DNA of 64,000 nucleotides from Gammaproteobacteria bacterium (GCA_013214965.1 JABSRU010000022.1:1-64000); one strand, 5' to 3'; shown: positions 19,281 to 29,508, numbered from the stretch's first letter. The notes: generated by a model not told the origin, from the letters alone. Program-made: numbers and translations.

Positions 19281-20223
19281 TTAAATTGTTGCCATCTTTA
19301 TCTGGTAGGTAAGCCATGTATTGTCGTACTTTTTCGTAGTCATGTTCGTGGAATGCGGCATCGGCTAGATAGGGTGCTACTTGTGCCATTTTTAATCCAC
19401 TCGCCAGCGCTTTCTTTAACGGTTCTATCGCTTTGGCGGCATTATTTTCCGCTAAATAAATCCGGCCCAGTAGTAAATTAACTTTGGGTAAGTCCGAGAA
19501 TTCGTTGGCTTTAATTAAACAATCTCGAGCCAGTTGCAAGTAATGAAGCTTTAAGGGGCCATCGGCTAATCCTAAGTAGCATAACTCCCAATAGTCATAG
19601 GCTATTTGGTAAGATTTTTCACCATTAGGTGCCAACTGATACTCTTGGTTCAAACGTTCGACGTTTTCGATCAGCTTAAATTCTATTTTCTCTAACGATG
19701 CATAAGCAAGAAGTCTGACATCATCGGTTAAATCGTTTAAGGCAATTTTTAGTAAGGGAATTGCATCGACTTGTGGTAAGTGCCCGATGGAATTTACCGC
19801 AACTAACCTTTTTCTGTCGTCAGAATTAAATGAGATGATCTCTCTGAGCGCACTCGCACCGTATTGCATTTTGTTAATCAAGTCAGGAATTGGCGGCAGC
19901 ACAAGATCTTCGGCTTCCTGCCAAGCTTTTTCTACTTTGGGTTTTGGCAAATAAAGCGCGACCATAAATGTTGTTGTTAAACCAATGATACCCAACACTG
20001 GAATTGTAAACGCTAATACAAAAATAAAAATTGAAGCTTGGAATATTGGTCGTTTAAATTTTAGTGGTAAAGATAACCAGCATGCTACTGTAAATGTTAA
20101 TGCTGCTGCTAGATGAATAATGCCATAACCTGTAAAGCCCCAGTCATCAAAGAAAGGGGAACTGAGCAGGTATACACTAAAACACTCAAGCAGTAACGTT
20201 ATGATTGTCAGTATGATTTTCAT
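19243..20223 (-). CDS. pelE: Pel biosynthesis membrane/TPR protein PelE
   Basis: About 326 residues: two hydrophobic segments near the N-terminus followed by an alpha-helical, HEAT/TPR-like cytosolic part (LLAYASLEKI, LLGRIYLAENNAAKAIEPL). This is the PelE layout; PelE supports the PelD-PelF-PelG synthase complex. I chose the ATG at 20223 because GAAGG lies eight bases before it; upstream GTG and ATG codons in frame have no better site. The start lies inside the end of pelD (38-base overlap), and the end overlaps pelF. Confidence 0.88.
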   Translation of the reverse strand: MKIILTIITLLLECFSVYLLSSPFFDDWGFTGYGIIHLAAALTFTVACWLSLPLKFKRPIFQASIFIFVLAFTIPVLGIIGLTTTFMVALYLPKPKVEKAWQEAEDLVLPPIPDLINKMQYGASALREIISFNSDDRKRLVAVNSIGHLPQVDAIPLLKIALNDLTDDVRLLAYASLEKIEFKLIENVERLNQEYQLAPNGEKSYQIAYDYWELCYLGLADGPLKLHYLQLARDCLIKANEFSDLPKVNLLLGRIYLAENNAAKAIEPLKKALASGLKMAQVAPYLADAAFHEHDYEKVRQYMAYLPDKDGNNLSEIREFWLAKRC

Positions 20224-21562
20224 TTTTTTCGCCTTCACCTTCGTCGTCATCTTCACCTAAGTTACGTAAAAGTTGAGTGACTATATCATACTGTTCAAAC
20301 GCGTCGAATGGACCACTAATATCTATGTCACCAATGTCTAATTGGTCTTTTATTGCTACAGTATCCATCAGTCGATCCGTGAACTGTTGTGCTTCAATCG
20401 TGGTGGCCATTGGTAATAAGGCAACCATAGCTTGATGACCTTGAGGGGTATAACAGGACCAAAAAATGTCTGCACCGCGACGGTAATCAATAAATTTATT
20501 CAGGGCAACACTAGGGCCTGTTTTTTTGTCAACAAATAAAATTAAGGAACTGTCAATGCCGTAATGATTTTTGTTCCATTGTAACTGGGAGAAATAACGC
20601 TCAAAATCAGATTTTTGGTGTGGTAATAAGATTGACGTTTGTAGCTTGTCACACATTAAGTTACCCATATAACTTGCTAGTAGAGCGACTAAGGCAATAT
20701 TTGATTTGGTCAGCGAAACAAATTTTATTTTTTCAGCGATCACAATACCTTGGAGTGTACCCGATGCGTCGACTAAAGGGATTGTTAATTGATAATAATG
20801 CGAGTTATCAGCCGTATCAAATATATTTGAAGGGGTTAATACTTTTTTATTTAACAGCATATCTTGCAGCATTGGGTCATTTATTTTCAGTATGTGTGAT
20901 TGACCGATTGATGAAATGCAGGGGGTTATTATCTGATCATTTTTAACTTCATAAATCCCCGCCTGATACATACCAATGATATCTGACAATATATGTAAGC
21001 ATTCACCACCGAGTTTGTCGAGGCGCTGGCTTGTTTTTGATAATGCTGCCTGTTGAAGTATTTGAATGCCGGTCCTAAGGCTCATCAATTGGCCAGCCGC
21101 TCGCTGCTCTAATTGATCATGTGATATCTTTAATAAATGATAATTTTGAGTGAAACTTTGGATTTTTTGTTCCATTAAACGATGATTTAGTTCATATTTT
21201 TTTGTAATAGTCTGCCAGTAATCGGAGAATTCGCCAGCAATCATAATGACTAAAATAGCGCCGATACCGACATAAAGACTAAAATAAACCTCAATATTAA
21301 ATAGTTGAACAAGCAATAATACTGATAAGACACAAAGTAAGATACATTGTATTGCTTTGGCAAAGCCATACCTCAAAGCAATAACTAAAGGGCCAAGCAT
21401 CGGCCAAAAAAAGTAATCCTCAGCCTGACGGCTAGAGTCATGATGTAAGTTAATCCAAAAATAAACAGAGATGGCACAAATAATGGTTAATTCGAACCAG
21501 ATTTTTGTTTCGCTCGTATTGGCAAAAATTAATCGTTTGATTAGCGCGTTGTCATGCTTCAT
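20186..21562 (-). CDS. pelD: c-di-GMP receptor PelD
   Basis: About 458 residues: four hydrophobic segments in the first 120 residues, a coiled helix, a GAF domain (about 170-310) and a degenerate GGDEF domain. The GGDEF signature is missing, but an RxxD inhibitory-site motif (RGAD, about residue 362 from this start, in DYRRGADIFW) is kept. This is how PelD binds c-di-GMP and switches on Pel polymerisation in Pseudomonas. The C-terminal tail is strongly acidic. The ATG at 21562 lies one base after the pelC stop; a GTG eight codons upstream is the alternative. Confidence 0.93.
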   Translation of the reverse strand: MKHDNALIKRLIFANTSETKIWFELTIICAISVYFWINLHHDSSRQAEDYFFWPMLGPLVIALRYGFAKAIQCILLCVLSVLLLVQLFNIEVYFSLYVGIGAILVIMIAGEFSDYWQTITKKYELNHRLMEQKIQSFTQNYHLLKISHDQLEQRAAGQLMSLRTGIQILQQAALSKTSQRLDKLGGECLHILSDIIGMYQAGIYEVKNDQIITPCISSIGQSHILKINDPMLQDMLLNKKVLTPSNIFDTADNSHYYQLTIPLVDASGTLQGIVIAEKIKFVSLTKSNIALVALLASYMGNLMCDKLQTSILLPHQKSDFERYFSQLQWNKNHYGIDSSLILFVDKKTGPSVALNKFIDYRRGADIFWSCYTPQGHQAMVALLPMATTIEAQQFTDRLMDTVAIKDQLDIGDIDISGPFDAFEQYDIVTQLLRNLGEDDDEGEGEKNENHTDNHNVTA

Positions 21563-21563
21563 T

Positions 21564-22079
21564 TTATGGTTCAATATCCAAATCACTAATTAATTTTTCA
21601 AATACCTCTAAACCAGTCTGGGCTAAACTTTCTCTTCCCCAGCCACTTTGCGCGCCAGTGGCCCGCCAAATAACTTGATTGGTTAAGCTGTCAGTGATGG
21701 TCATCGTGACACCGACAACAGGCTCTGCATCTAAGCCATTTTTGTATCGCCATTCGGTGATTGAACCGGATACGGTATAACTAGCGGATTGAGTAAAAAG
21801 CCATTGTTTAGCGGCTTTTGTTTTTATACTTGAATCTAAAATACTTTCCAGTGTGTTCTCAGTTGATACTTCATACATGGTGACGCTAACCCCTTCACTT
21901 TGTATGACAGATGCAACCATTGCCTCAGCTTGTTCTGCTGCGAGTGGAGTCGTTGAATAGTTATTAAACGGCATCACAACCCATTGATGATCTGGTGAAA
22001 ATTGAGGGCTATCTGGAATGTTGTAGGTTGAACATCCGGTTAATAAACTAAAAAAACAACACAGCGCCACTAATCTCAT
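21564..22079 (-). CDS. pelC: outer-membrane lipoprotein PelC
   Basis: A 171-residue lipoprotein with signal peptide and lipobox LLTGCS. In Pseudomonas, PelC forms a dodecameric funnel on the inner leaflet of the outer membrane that guides the cationic Pel polymer to PelB. The mature part 'WVVMPFNNYSTTPLA' is the typical first strand-helix of the family, and length fits. It is 15 bases downstream of pelB and directly abuts pelD. Confidence 0.93.
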   Translation of the reverse strand: MRLVALCCFFSLLTGCSTYNIPDSPQFSPDHQWVVMPFNNYSTTPLAAEQAEAMVASVIQSEGVSVTMYEVSTENTLESILDSSIKTKAAKQWLFTQSASYTVSGSITEWRYKNGLDAEPVVGVTMTITDSLTNQVIWRATGAQSGWGRESLAQTGLEVFEKLISDLDIEP

Positions 22080-22094
22080 AATTAAAACTCCAAA

Positions 22095-25000
22095 TTAAAA
22101 TGTTAAAAAATAACCAATTGACAAATTTAAACTTTCTTTCCCGTTCTTATCGGCCGATTGCCAATGCGTCTTCATAAATAATTCATCATTACCAAACACT
22201 GGCAAGCCAAAGCCGGAATTAACACTAAACTCAAGCTGCTGTTCGAGCATATTAAAATGCACCGCGGTATCTAACCAATAACGAGAACCAGGTACCATGG
22301 CACCTGGCTGGCTAACAATACCATGCTCAAACCGTTGACCAATACTAACTTTTTGATATTTATCGGTAATGAAATCCTGAACATAAAATGGTCGATAAAA
22401 TTTCATTGCATCGGGCTCTTTGATTGCATGAACATCATTAAACGTCGCTTGTTCATAGATATATCGACCATAAATGAACCATGCTGGGTTATTGTAGAAG
22501 ATATTTTCTTCTGCGCTAAGAACAAACGATTTATTTGTCGCAATTTCCTGATCAAAAATGGTTTTAAGTTTCTGGTAGCTTAGCTCAAGACTTATACTTT
22601 CTCGTTGGTTGGGTTTAAAGTTGAGCCCTACGCTCATTAAATCCTGCTTGCCAAAGCTAAACATGTATTGACTACTATCAGCCATGGTGTTTTTTTCCAG
22701 TGTTGCGGATAAGCCCAATTGTTGCCAAGGATTAGCATTGAGAGTTAAAGAGTAGCCAAGGGTTGATTGATTTAATCGTTCATCAAAAATCAATGATATT
22801 TCACTGTTTAGTTTATTATTGCCAAAGCCATATATGCCTTCCAGTTGATAGGCATCGAATTGGCCTTCTTGAAACATGGTGTTTTGTTGGAACTGTTGCT
22901 GCCTAGCAAATAAGCGAAAATAACCATAAGGTGCTGGTGAAAAATAAGCTAACTCGGTTTGTTCAATATCCCAATGGGTAAAGTAAGACTGTTCTATGCG
23001 AGCGGCATTGACAAACTTAGGGTGAATACTGGCTAATTGATTCGTGAATGTTAAACGGTCGTAAGCGCTCATTGGATTATGATAGTTATCATTGCCAAAT
23101 TGCCATAACGTTTCATTTTGATTGGTTTCTGCTAACGCTATCATCCGCTCTACCGGAGCCAAAGAGGTTAATTTTGAATTTAATATGTTAAGTATTTGTT
23201 CTGAGTCTCGACGTTGTAATGCCAACTGTAGAGACTGCGATGATGACAATTTGAACTGTTTTAAAATGTCAATTAATTGTAAGGACTGTATTTTGTTCGA
23301 TTGATTTTGACTCAAATAATAATTTGTTAACTCATTGATATAATCTTTACTTTTATTTTTCACTAAGGATTTTTCAGCCATGACAGTCGCCATTTTATTA
23401 CCGACAAAAATAGCAATCAATGAACGAAATGAAATATCACCTTGGGGCAGTGAAAATAGTTTTTTGGTGAGTTGAGATGCGACATAAGCACGCACCTTAT
23501 AAGCACGATTTAAATCCCCTGAGTTTTCAAGAACTGATGAGTATTCTAATAATTGCAATGGTGATTGGCGATTATTTTTGATTAGTTTGGTATACCAATA
23601 TTTTGATTGGCGATACAAACTTAGGGCATTGGATGCCGCGGCAAATTCAGGCCATAATCTTGAATTTGTCCCTAATGTTCTTTTGTACTTTTCATAGGTC
23701 GAACTTAGTAATTTATAGTTGTTTTGATTGATAGTCAGCCAAATTAGTTCGCTAACCGCAGGGGTATAATTCGGATTCTCTTTTAGTATTTGTTGCAAGT
23801 AGTCATTAGCCACATTAATTTTATTATCGATGATTGCCGCACGAGCGAGTAATAAAATCATTGACGCTGATTGTTGGTCTTTGGATTTGGATAGCGCAAT
23901 CGCTTGGTTAAACTTTTCACCGTCGTTAGCGATTAATGCTGCAGCAGCAAACTCTTCTAAAATAATACTGTCTTGAGATATAAGGTAAGCTTGGCGGAAA
24001 GCATCAAAGTCAGCCATTTGAATCGGAGCATAGATCGATAAGAATCGAAATACATTGAAATTGACAGCGCTGCTTAACGGTTGGTATTTTTTAAATGATG
24101 CTTTATCAGCCACGTACCAGGCCAGATTCGTAATTTGCGCAATATATTCATCATTAGCTTGCTTAATATCGGCGGCACCAATTAATATGCTCAATGCTTT
24201 TTGATGATAGCCTTTATTTTTGAAAGCTTCTGCGTAGTTGGAAGATTGCTTATAATTAATTGGCGCAAGATCTTTAACCACCGGCCATAACTTTATGATG
24301 TCATTGCCTCGACCTAGATATTGGTAAAACTTTGATAAATAATGAAATAATTTTGGATCTTTCTTTCTAGTAAGTACACTTTCTAATTGCTTAACCACGG
24401 CGATTGCACCACGAGCTTTCTCTGTTGTATCAAGCCAATTGTCGACATCCGTTTTTTTAAGCCAATCATGTTTCACCAATAACCCATAAAACTTACTCAT
24501 TGAGTGTAAATCAGCAAGGGCGGAAGCTTCCGCTAAACCATTACGTAGAATCGACTCATTGACCTGATGCTTAAGTAATTTGTGAGTAATAATCAATGCA
24601 CCGGGAGTGTCACTTAACCAACGATTATATTGATGAAGCGCGATGAGTGTTTCCGGTGTTTCTTTAATCGCTAGCACATTTTCCATCATGGCTTTTGCAG
24701 TTTTTATCTTTGACCCTTGAACTGCTAAACGTGCCGCAAGGGTATAATTTTTGATTGTTGGGAATTTGTTAGCATTTTTCTCAGCAAGTTCTAGTGCATG
24801 TTGTACTTTGCCCGCTGATGATAAGAACGTGATGCTACTTGAATAATATTCTTCAAATTCAGCGCTGTTAGCTTTAAACGCTAAAATAGCATTTTCTCCC
24901 TGTTGCCATCCTTGATTAAAAGCATACAGATGAAGTAGTTCAGTTAAGTTGTCGATTACCGGTTGGTCTTGAAATATTTGTTGCTGCAATTTCGTTGCAA

Positions 25001-25583
25001 AATCAATGTCATCACATTGAAGCGCGATCACCTTTAACGCTTTTCTATCTTCAATACTGGTATTTTCATAGTCTTTGAGTAAATTTAGTGCCAGCGAAGC
25101 ATTGTCAATTTGTAAGGCCACTTTTGCCATCTTTTTAGCGTAGCTATGGGAAGTAATAACCGGTAACTGATTGATGAAATCGGTGATTTTATTGATCCGT
25201 TGATGTTGTTTTTCGGATGATTCTTGTGCTTTTAGCTGATGAAATAAATTTAATTGGGTATTGGCAAACAATAACCAAGCATTCCACTTATCGGGGCTAT
25301 CATCAAATTTTGAGATAGGTAAAAGCATATCCATCGCGTGTTGATGTTCAGAAGCTTTACTGTAGTTATGCGCTAATGATAGTGATACCGTAATATCGCC
25401 ACCATGCTGACGTTGTAATTCAGACAAAAAAGCAATCGCAACATCGGGCTTTTCCGATTGGTTAAGCATCGTTAATAATTTATCTTTGTTCGGTTGCAAC
25501 AATAGCAGTAATACAACGACGCTGACCGTAAGATAAAAAATTGCTTTGTTACTGATTAAGCTTTGCCGTTTCATTAATGGCAC
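22095..25583 (-). CDS. pelB: Pel outer-membrane exporter PelB
   Basis: A 1162-residue protein: one N-terminal membrane helix (about residues 14-33), a very long helical TPR scaffold (to about residue 850), then a C-terminal beta-barrel with alternating strands ending in LSIGYFLTF. In Pseudomonas the barrel secretes Pel, and the TPRs hold PelA and the polymer in the periplasm. Length is close to the 1193-residue reference. The start overlaps the pelA end by 10 bases; an internal ATG three codons in (25574) would remove the overlap. Confidence 0.93.
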   Translation of the reverse strand: MPLMKRQSLISNKAIFYLTVSVVVLLLLLQPNKDKLLTMLNQSEKPDVAIAFLSELQRQHGGDITVSLSLAHNYSKASEHQHAMDMLLPISKFDDSPDKWNAWLLFANTQLNLFHQLKAQESSEKQHQRINKITDFINQLPVITSHSYAKKMAKVALQIDNASLALNLLKDYENTSIEDRKALKVIALQCDDIDFATKLQQQIFQDQPVIDNLTELLHLYAFNQGWQQGENAILAFKANSAEFEEYYSSSITFLSSAGKVQHALELAEKNANKFPTIKNYTLAARLAVQGSKIKTAKAMMENVLAIKETPETLIALHQYNRWLSDTPGALIITHKLLKHQVNESILRNGLAEASALADLHSMSKFYGLLVKHDWLKKTDVDNWLDTTEKARGAIAVVKQLESVLTRKKDPKLFHYLSKFYQYLGRGNDIIKLWPVVKDLAPINYKQSSNYAEAFKNKGYHQKALSILIGAADIKQANDEYIAQITNLAWYVADKASFKKYQPLSSAVNFNVFRFLSIYAPIQMADFDAFRQAYLISQDSIILEEFAAAALIANDGEKFNQAIALSKSKDQQSASMILLLARAAIIDNKINVANDYLQQILKENPNYTPAVSELIWLTINQNNYKLLSSTYEKYKRTLGTNSRLWPEFAAASNALSLYRQSKYWYTKLIKNNRQSPLQLLEYSSVLENSGDLNRAYKVRAYVASQLTKKLFSLPQGDISFRSLIAIFVGNKMATVMAEKSLVKNKSKDYINELTNYYLSQNQSNKIQSLQLIDILKQFKLSSSQSLQLALQRRDSEQILNILNSKLTSLAPVERMIALAETNQNETLWQFGNDNYHNPMSAYDRLTFTNQLASIHPKFVNAARIEQSYFTHWDIEQTELAYFSPAPYGYFRLFARQQQFQQNTMFQEGQFDAYQLEGIYGFGNNKLNSEISLIFDERLNQSTLGYSLTLNANPWQQLGLSATLEKNTMADSSQYMFSFGKQDLMSVGLNFKPNQRESISLELSYQKLKTIFDQEIATNKSFVLSAEENIFYNNPAWFIYGRYIYEQATFNDVHAIKEPDAMKFYRPFYVQDFITDKYQKVSIGQRFEHGIVSQPGAMVPGSRYWLDTAVHFNMLEQQLEFSVNSGFGLPVFGNDELFMKTHWQSADKNGKESLNLSIGYFLTF

Positions 25584-28327
25584 TCCAACTCACCAATTAA
25601 GGTTGTTTCCCTTGAAAGACTATGACTATAGCTTACAAAATTATTGTTCAGTATTTTTCTTTTGAGTTTGATATTACTTTTAACTAGGCGACAATTTTTA
25701 GCATTTTTTAGAGTCATTGTCATGGCCACATAGGATTTAATTTTAAACTTAATACTTGAACCTTGAGTGTGCCATGATTCAATAATGCCATTAACGTTAT
25801 CCAAGTATGTATTGGTCGTTTGGTTCGGTGAAAAAACTAAGTGAGTTCTGGGAGATATCAATGAAATATATTGACCATCAGGACCGTTAGTCCAACCAGC
25901 GATATTGCTATTAGGTAGGGACAAGTAACCGAATGTATCTGATAATCTTAAGCTTTTGACGCCCGTTGTGACAACTAGCCAATCATTGTCGTTGTTTAAA
26001 GGTTTACCGATACCTGTTTCATAAAGAGATCTCGCTCGTAGTGCATAATCACTTAAATACAAAGGTGTTGATGGCTGCGCCATTGTCCATTGGTATATTT
26101 TATCAAGGGCTGCAACGGAAGTATCATAAACACCAGAATACATATGATAATAGATGCTCATTGGTTTGAGTCTTTTTGGGGAGCCTAAAATTTTAAATGT
26201 TTCAATCACTCGTTGATAACCCGAAAAGTTTTCAGTCCACAAATTGGTATAAAGGTTTTCATTAATGATCGGAGCATAGACTTGCACTGCATTTTTATGC
26301 CACAAAATATGGGGGTATACTTTAGTCATTGAGTCGTCACCGTTGACCACGTAGGTACTGCCGCCATTGACATTAAGTAACCCACTAGCTAATGTTTTTT
26401 CGATAATTTCTTGTGTTGGATTAGCAGTGCCTGACCATAATAAAATTTTGACTTTTTTGTTTTTAGGGGCTAAACGTTGGTTGATATACTCAACACTGCC
26501 TGAAATTTCGCGATCATAATCGATTGTATAATTAGGAATGGGCAGGGAGTCGCCGTACTTTTTTTCATGCGTCACGATTCGTTTATCCCAAAAAAAAGGG
26601 TGACTAAAAGTATGAGAGGCTATCTCAACGTTATCTAATCTAAAAATTTCTTTTGCAACCTCTTCCAATTGTTTACTCAATTCTGGATAGAGACCACCTT
26701 TGCTTATTTCACCTTCAATAACTGATACGGTTTGTGGCAAAGGATATTTTTTCAGAATTCGATTTAAAATAACTTCGGCAGAGAAAGGTTTATCTCTCAT
26801 CCAAGCACGAGATGGGAATCCATCGCCATCAATATGAGCGGTTAAAATTCTATTACCTGATTCTGTCGTTATATCTGGTACTGGAATTGCTGGAAGGTCA
26901 AAGATTAATTCCATTAATTTAAATGGTGGGATTAACCAACGTTTTCGCTCGGAGGTTATTCTTTGAAACAACAATGGGCTTAACACGGCTCCTCCCCAAG
27001 GCGCTGAAAGGACCACCGGGGATGTTTTTTTGCTGCTATCAGTAATGGTTAAATGTTGTTTTATTAATGGGGTAACAGCCTGGTACTTCTGGATGTCTTT
27101 ATAATTGGCATTGGGTAAGTTGACTAAAAGCTTAAACCACTCGGGCGCTTGAGATATGTTCAATTGGCCTGAGAATTTACCATCTTTTTTTAATCCTAGT
27201 TTGGTTAAAAGTGCATGGTCATCGGGTAAGAATTCAAAGAAGACAATTTTGATTTGTCCGAACGTTGAATTTAACCAGGATAATAGTTTGTAATCATAGT
27301 TTTCTTCGGATAACCAAATGACGATTTGCTGATATTTTGTGATGTCAATCGTACTAAAATTAGTGGTATGAACATCAGCACATTCGGGGATATAACCATA
27401 ATATTCAATGATAGTGGATAGTATGCGATGACAGTCGGATTGAGGACGAATAGTGTTCTTACCATTATAAATGGTGAGAACTCGACGGGCAACAGGAACA
27501 ACGGTGCTAGTACCAAACTGTTTAAGTAAGCCATCGCTCACATAAGGCGTGAAGTCGAGATCTAATATTTTGTGTGCCGCTTTTTTTTGCTGCTCTCTGT
27601 CTTGACCATCAATATAGTCAATCACGATAATTTCTATTGCTTGTTGCTTAATCGAGTTTAGTTTATTGATCAACCACTGTGAATCACTAGGCTTCGTTGT
27701 GAAATAGCTATCTACCCCCGCATTATAGCCGCTGAATAATGATTCCGCTGCCACCGCATGTGGTTTGAAGCTTAATAAGGGGATTAATTCAAAGCCACGA
27801 TTGAATATCAACGATGGATGGATGGTGTTGAGTGCTTCAAGGGTCGAGAGTAAACCGGCTAGTTGTTCATTTTTGTCAGATTTATCAATCATTTGATAGC
27901 TATCTAAGGTGTCTAAAAATATACCATCAAAGCCTTTAGTTTTAAAGTCAGTTGCTAGATCCAATAAATAATGTTGCCAAGACGTTGCGTTCATATCCAT
28001 GATATGACTTTGCCAGTGGCTATTTTTCTTTAATACGTGATTTTCCAGAGATGAATATTCTGGTATGTGACTTAATTCACCGATACTTAGGTAGGCATAT
28101 ACCTCGACGTTAGCATGCTTTAATTGGGTCAACTGCCGAGCTGTTAACGCGCTAGCATTAACGACTACGCGATCATAAATCAACAGCTCACGTACTGAAT
28201 CAATTTGGTGATAATAAAAAGCAATTGATTTTGGTGGTGGCTCAACAGCATGAGCGCTTAAGGGCAATAAGCAGAACAGAATAAGTACGATAAAATTGAT
28301 AGACGAATTTCTAAAAAATAGTTGCAC
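25574..28327 (-). CDS. pelA: Pel deacetylase/hydrolase PelA
   Basis: A 917-residue periplasmic enzyme with a signal peptide (cleavage near AHAVE). Domains in order: a GH-type hydrolase with FDGIFLDTLDSYQ (133-145) and AVAAES (191-196, containing the likely catalytic Glu), a reductase-like middle, then a CE4-like deacetylase with HIDGDGF (498-504) and ASHTFSHPF (570-578) supplying Asp and His metal ligands. It partly deacetylates Pel, and its hydrolase can cut the polymer. The start is a GTG, with AAGGA six bases upstream. First gene of the pel operon. Confidence 0.95.
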   Translation of the reverse strand: MQLFFRNSSINFIVLILFCLLPLSAHAVEPPPKSIAFYYHQIDSVRELLIYDRVVVNASALTARQLTQLKHANVEVYAYLSIGELSHIPEYSSLENHVLKKNSHWQSHIMDMNATSWQHYLLDLATDFKTKGFDGIFLDTLDSYQMIDKSDKNEQLAGLLSTLEALNTIHPSLIFNRGFELIPLLSFKPHAVAAESLFSGYNAGVDSYFTTKPSDSQWLINKLNSIKQQAIEIIVIDYIDGQDREQQKKAAHKILDLDFTPYVSDGLLKQFGTSTVVPVARRVLTIYNGKNTIRPQSDCHRILSTIIEYYGYIPECADVHTTNFSTIDITKYQQIVIWLSEENYDYKLLSWLNSTFGQIKIVFFEFLPDDHALLTKLGLKKDGKFSGQLNISQAPEWFKLLVNLPNANYKDIQKYQAVTPLIKQHLTITDSSKKTSPVVLSAPWGGAVLSPLLFQRITSERKRWLIPPFKLMELIFDLPAIPVPDITTESGNRILTAHIDGDGFPSRAWMRDKPFSAEVILNRILKKYPLPQTVSVIEGEISKGGLYPELSKQLEEVAKEIFRLDNVEIASHTFSHPFFWDKRIVTHEKKYGDSLPIPNYTIDYDREISGSVEYINQRLAPKNKKVKILLWSGTANPTQEIIEKTLASGLLNVNGGSTYVVNGDDSMTKVYPHILWHKNAVQVYAPIINENLYTNLWTENFSGYQRVIETFKILGSPKRLKPMSIYYHMYSGVYDTSVAALDKIYQWTMAQPSTPLYLSDYALRARSLYETGIGKPLNNDNDWLVVTTGVKSLRLSDTFGYLSLPNSNIAGWTNGPDGQYISLISPRTHLVFSPNQTTNTYLDNVNGIIESWHTQGSSIKFKIKSYVAMTMTLKNAKNCRLVKSNIKLKRKILNNNFVSYSHSLSRETTLIGELECH

Positions 28328-28846
28328 AGGGTATCCTTTTTGGGAGTTCGTACATATATAGGCACTACAATATGACGACTCCTGGGCCGATTACGCGTAC
28401 TGTATCTTAAGCTTGTAACTATTTTAATCCACTTAAATTAGTAACAATGGTTTATTCACTAATTAAAAAGTATTAATAAATAGCACAACCGACTGAATTT
28501 AGAGCATATGAGGCCATATAAACTAGTCATATATACCCTTTTTATTGGTGAAATATGACACGTATTCTACAATTTCATTTCATTATTAATTAAGTATTAG
28601 TGTTATATTTCAATTAGTCAAGAATTAAACTAGCGGTTAGATAAAAAAAGATTAGATCTTAACTGGGTGTTATTAGTCAGTGAGTATTGTGCCTGATTGA
28701 TTTTTCATCGCTCTTCAATGGGCAACTACCGTAACTGGTTTGCTTGCTACACACGACGTATATCGCCAACCAAGCACTCCATTCAAAATGATATGGCTCT
28801 TAAATAGTCTAAGATTAATTAGAATTATAGGAGTATGATAATTTTT
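28328..28846 (-). promoter_or_regulatory. upstream region of the pel operon
   Basis: About 520 AT-rich bases with no convincing gene. It must contain the pel promoter because pelA is the first gene and the next feature upstream is a decayed gene on the other strand. I see the pelA ribosome binding site (AAGGA, 28334-28340) but no certain FleQ, RpoN or other operator site. Confidence 0.4.
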
Positions 28847-29508
28847 GTCTCGATTAATAAAAATCGTTGGTAAAATTGAACAAACCAAACTCACAACCTT
28901 GGTTGTCGCCATATCGATGTTAATGGCTCCTTTATTATTGATGTTTTATGAGAAAATTATCATTGCTGGATATGGTCGTTTTGGTCAAGTCATTGGCCGT
29001 TTGTTGACAGCGCAAGGCTACCATCTTTCTATTCCTGACCATCGTCTTAGCTAAATAACCTGAGCTGCGGATAACGAATTTGTCCAATAACGCTCTTTTA
29101 GCGTCTACCTGCGTTGTTTTCATTCCCAATAACCAGTTATTGAGTCGTAAAAACGCCTTGTTATCCACTAACATTTCGTCACTGGAGGTTGACCTTTATC
29201 TGTATTGTTTAATTTCAATACGTTACAAAACTCTTATCCAAACCTCAGGTTAAATAGGGTTGTTAAGACGTTTTAGCAATAAGTTTTTTTTACGGTGATG
29301 CAGCCCGTAAAGATCTTTTAGCCGCGTCAGGGAATGCTATCAATTAATAAATATTGGCATAAATAACTTTAAACGAGAAACCTTTGACTCGACGTTTAAT
29401 CTTGGAGTGGAAATGCTCACTCTTTTAGGGAAATATTTGCTCAACACGATAATGAATCTTTAATCAGGCTAGCCGACATATGGGGCGATGTTAATATTTA
29501 GACGTCTT
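28847..29508 (+). pseudogene. decayed Kef-type potassium/proton antiporter gene (kefB/kefC-like)
   Basis: Pieces of a Kef antiporter appear in order on the plus strand but no longer form one frame. 28847-29040 encodes the end of the membrane part (VVAISMLMAPLLLMF) joined directly to the RCK/TrkA-N start 'IIAGYGRFGQVIGRLL' and a degraded 'DH', with the usual linker missing. 29284-29340 encodes 'FYGDAARKDLLAASG', the next RCK segment. 29379-29435 encodes 'ETFDSTFNLGVEMLTLLG', matching the later 'RETFEGALKTGRLAL' region of KefC. Then comes 'HDNESLIRLADIWGD'. The order and spacing argue for one ancestral gene with its first 350 or so codons lost. About 230 bases of unrelated sequence lie between the first two pieces. 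Confidence 0.75.
29046..29275. other. foreign-looking segment inside the kef relic
   Basis: This stretch separates two adjacent pieces of the Kef relic and does not encode Kef-like residues in any frame. It is more GC-balanced in its first 130 bases and gives an open frame on the minus strand (to 29174) without recognisable domains. It could be an inserted repeat element or a remnant of an insertion sequence. I see no clear terminal inverted repeats. Confidence 0.35.

Noticed and set aside
28935..29174. 79-residue open frame on the minus strand
   Set aside because: It lies across the kef relic and its insert, has no recognisable domain and no convincing ribosome binding site; left as part of the insert question.
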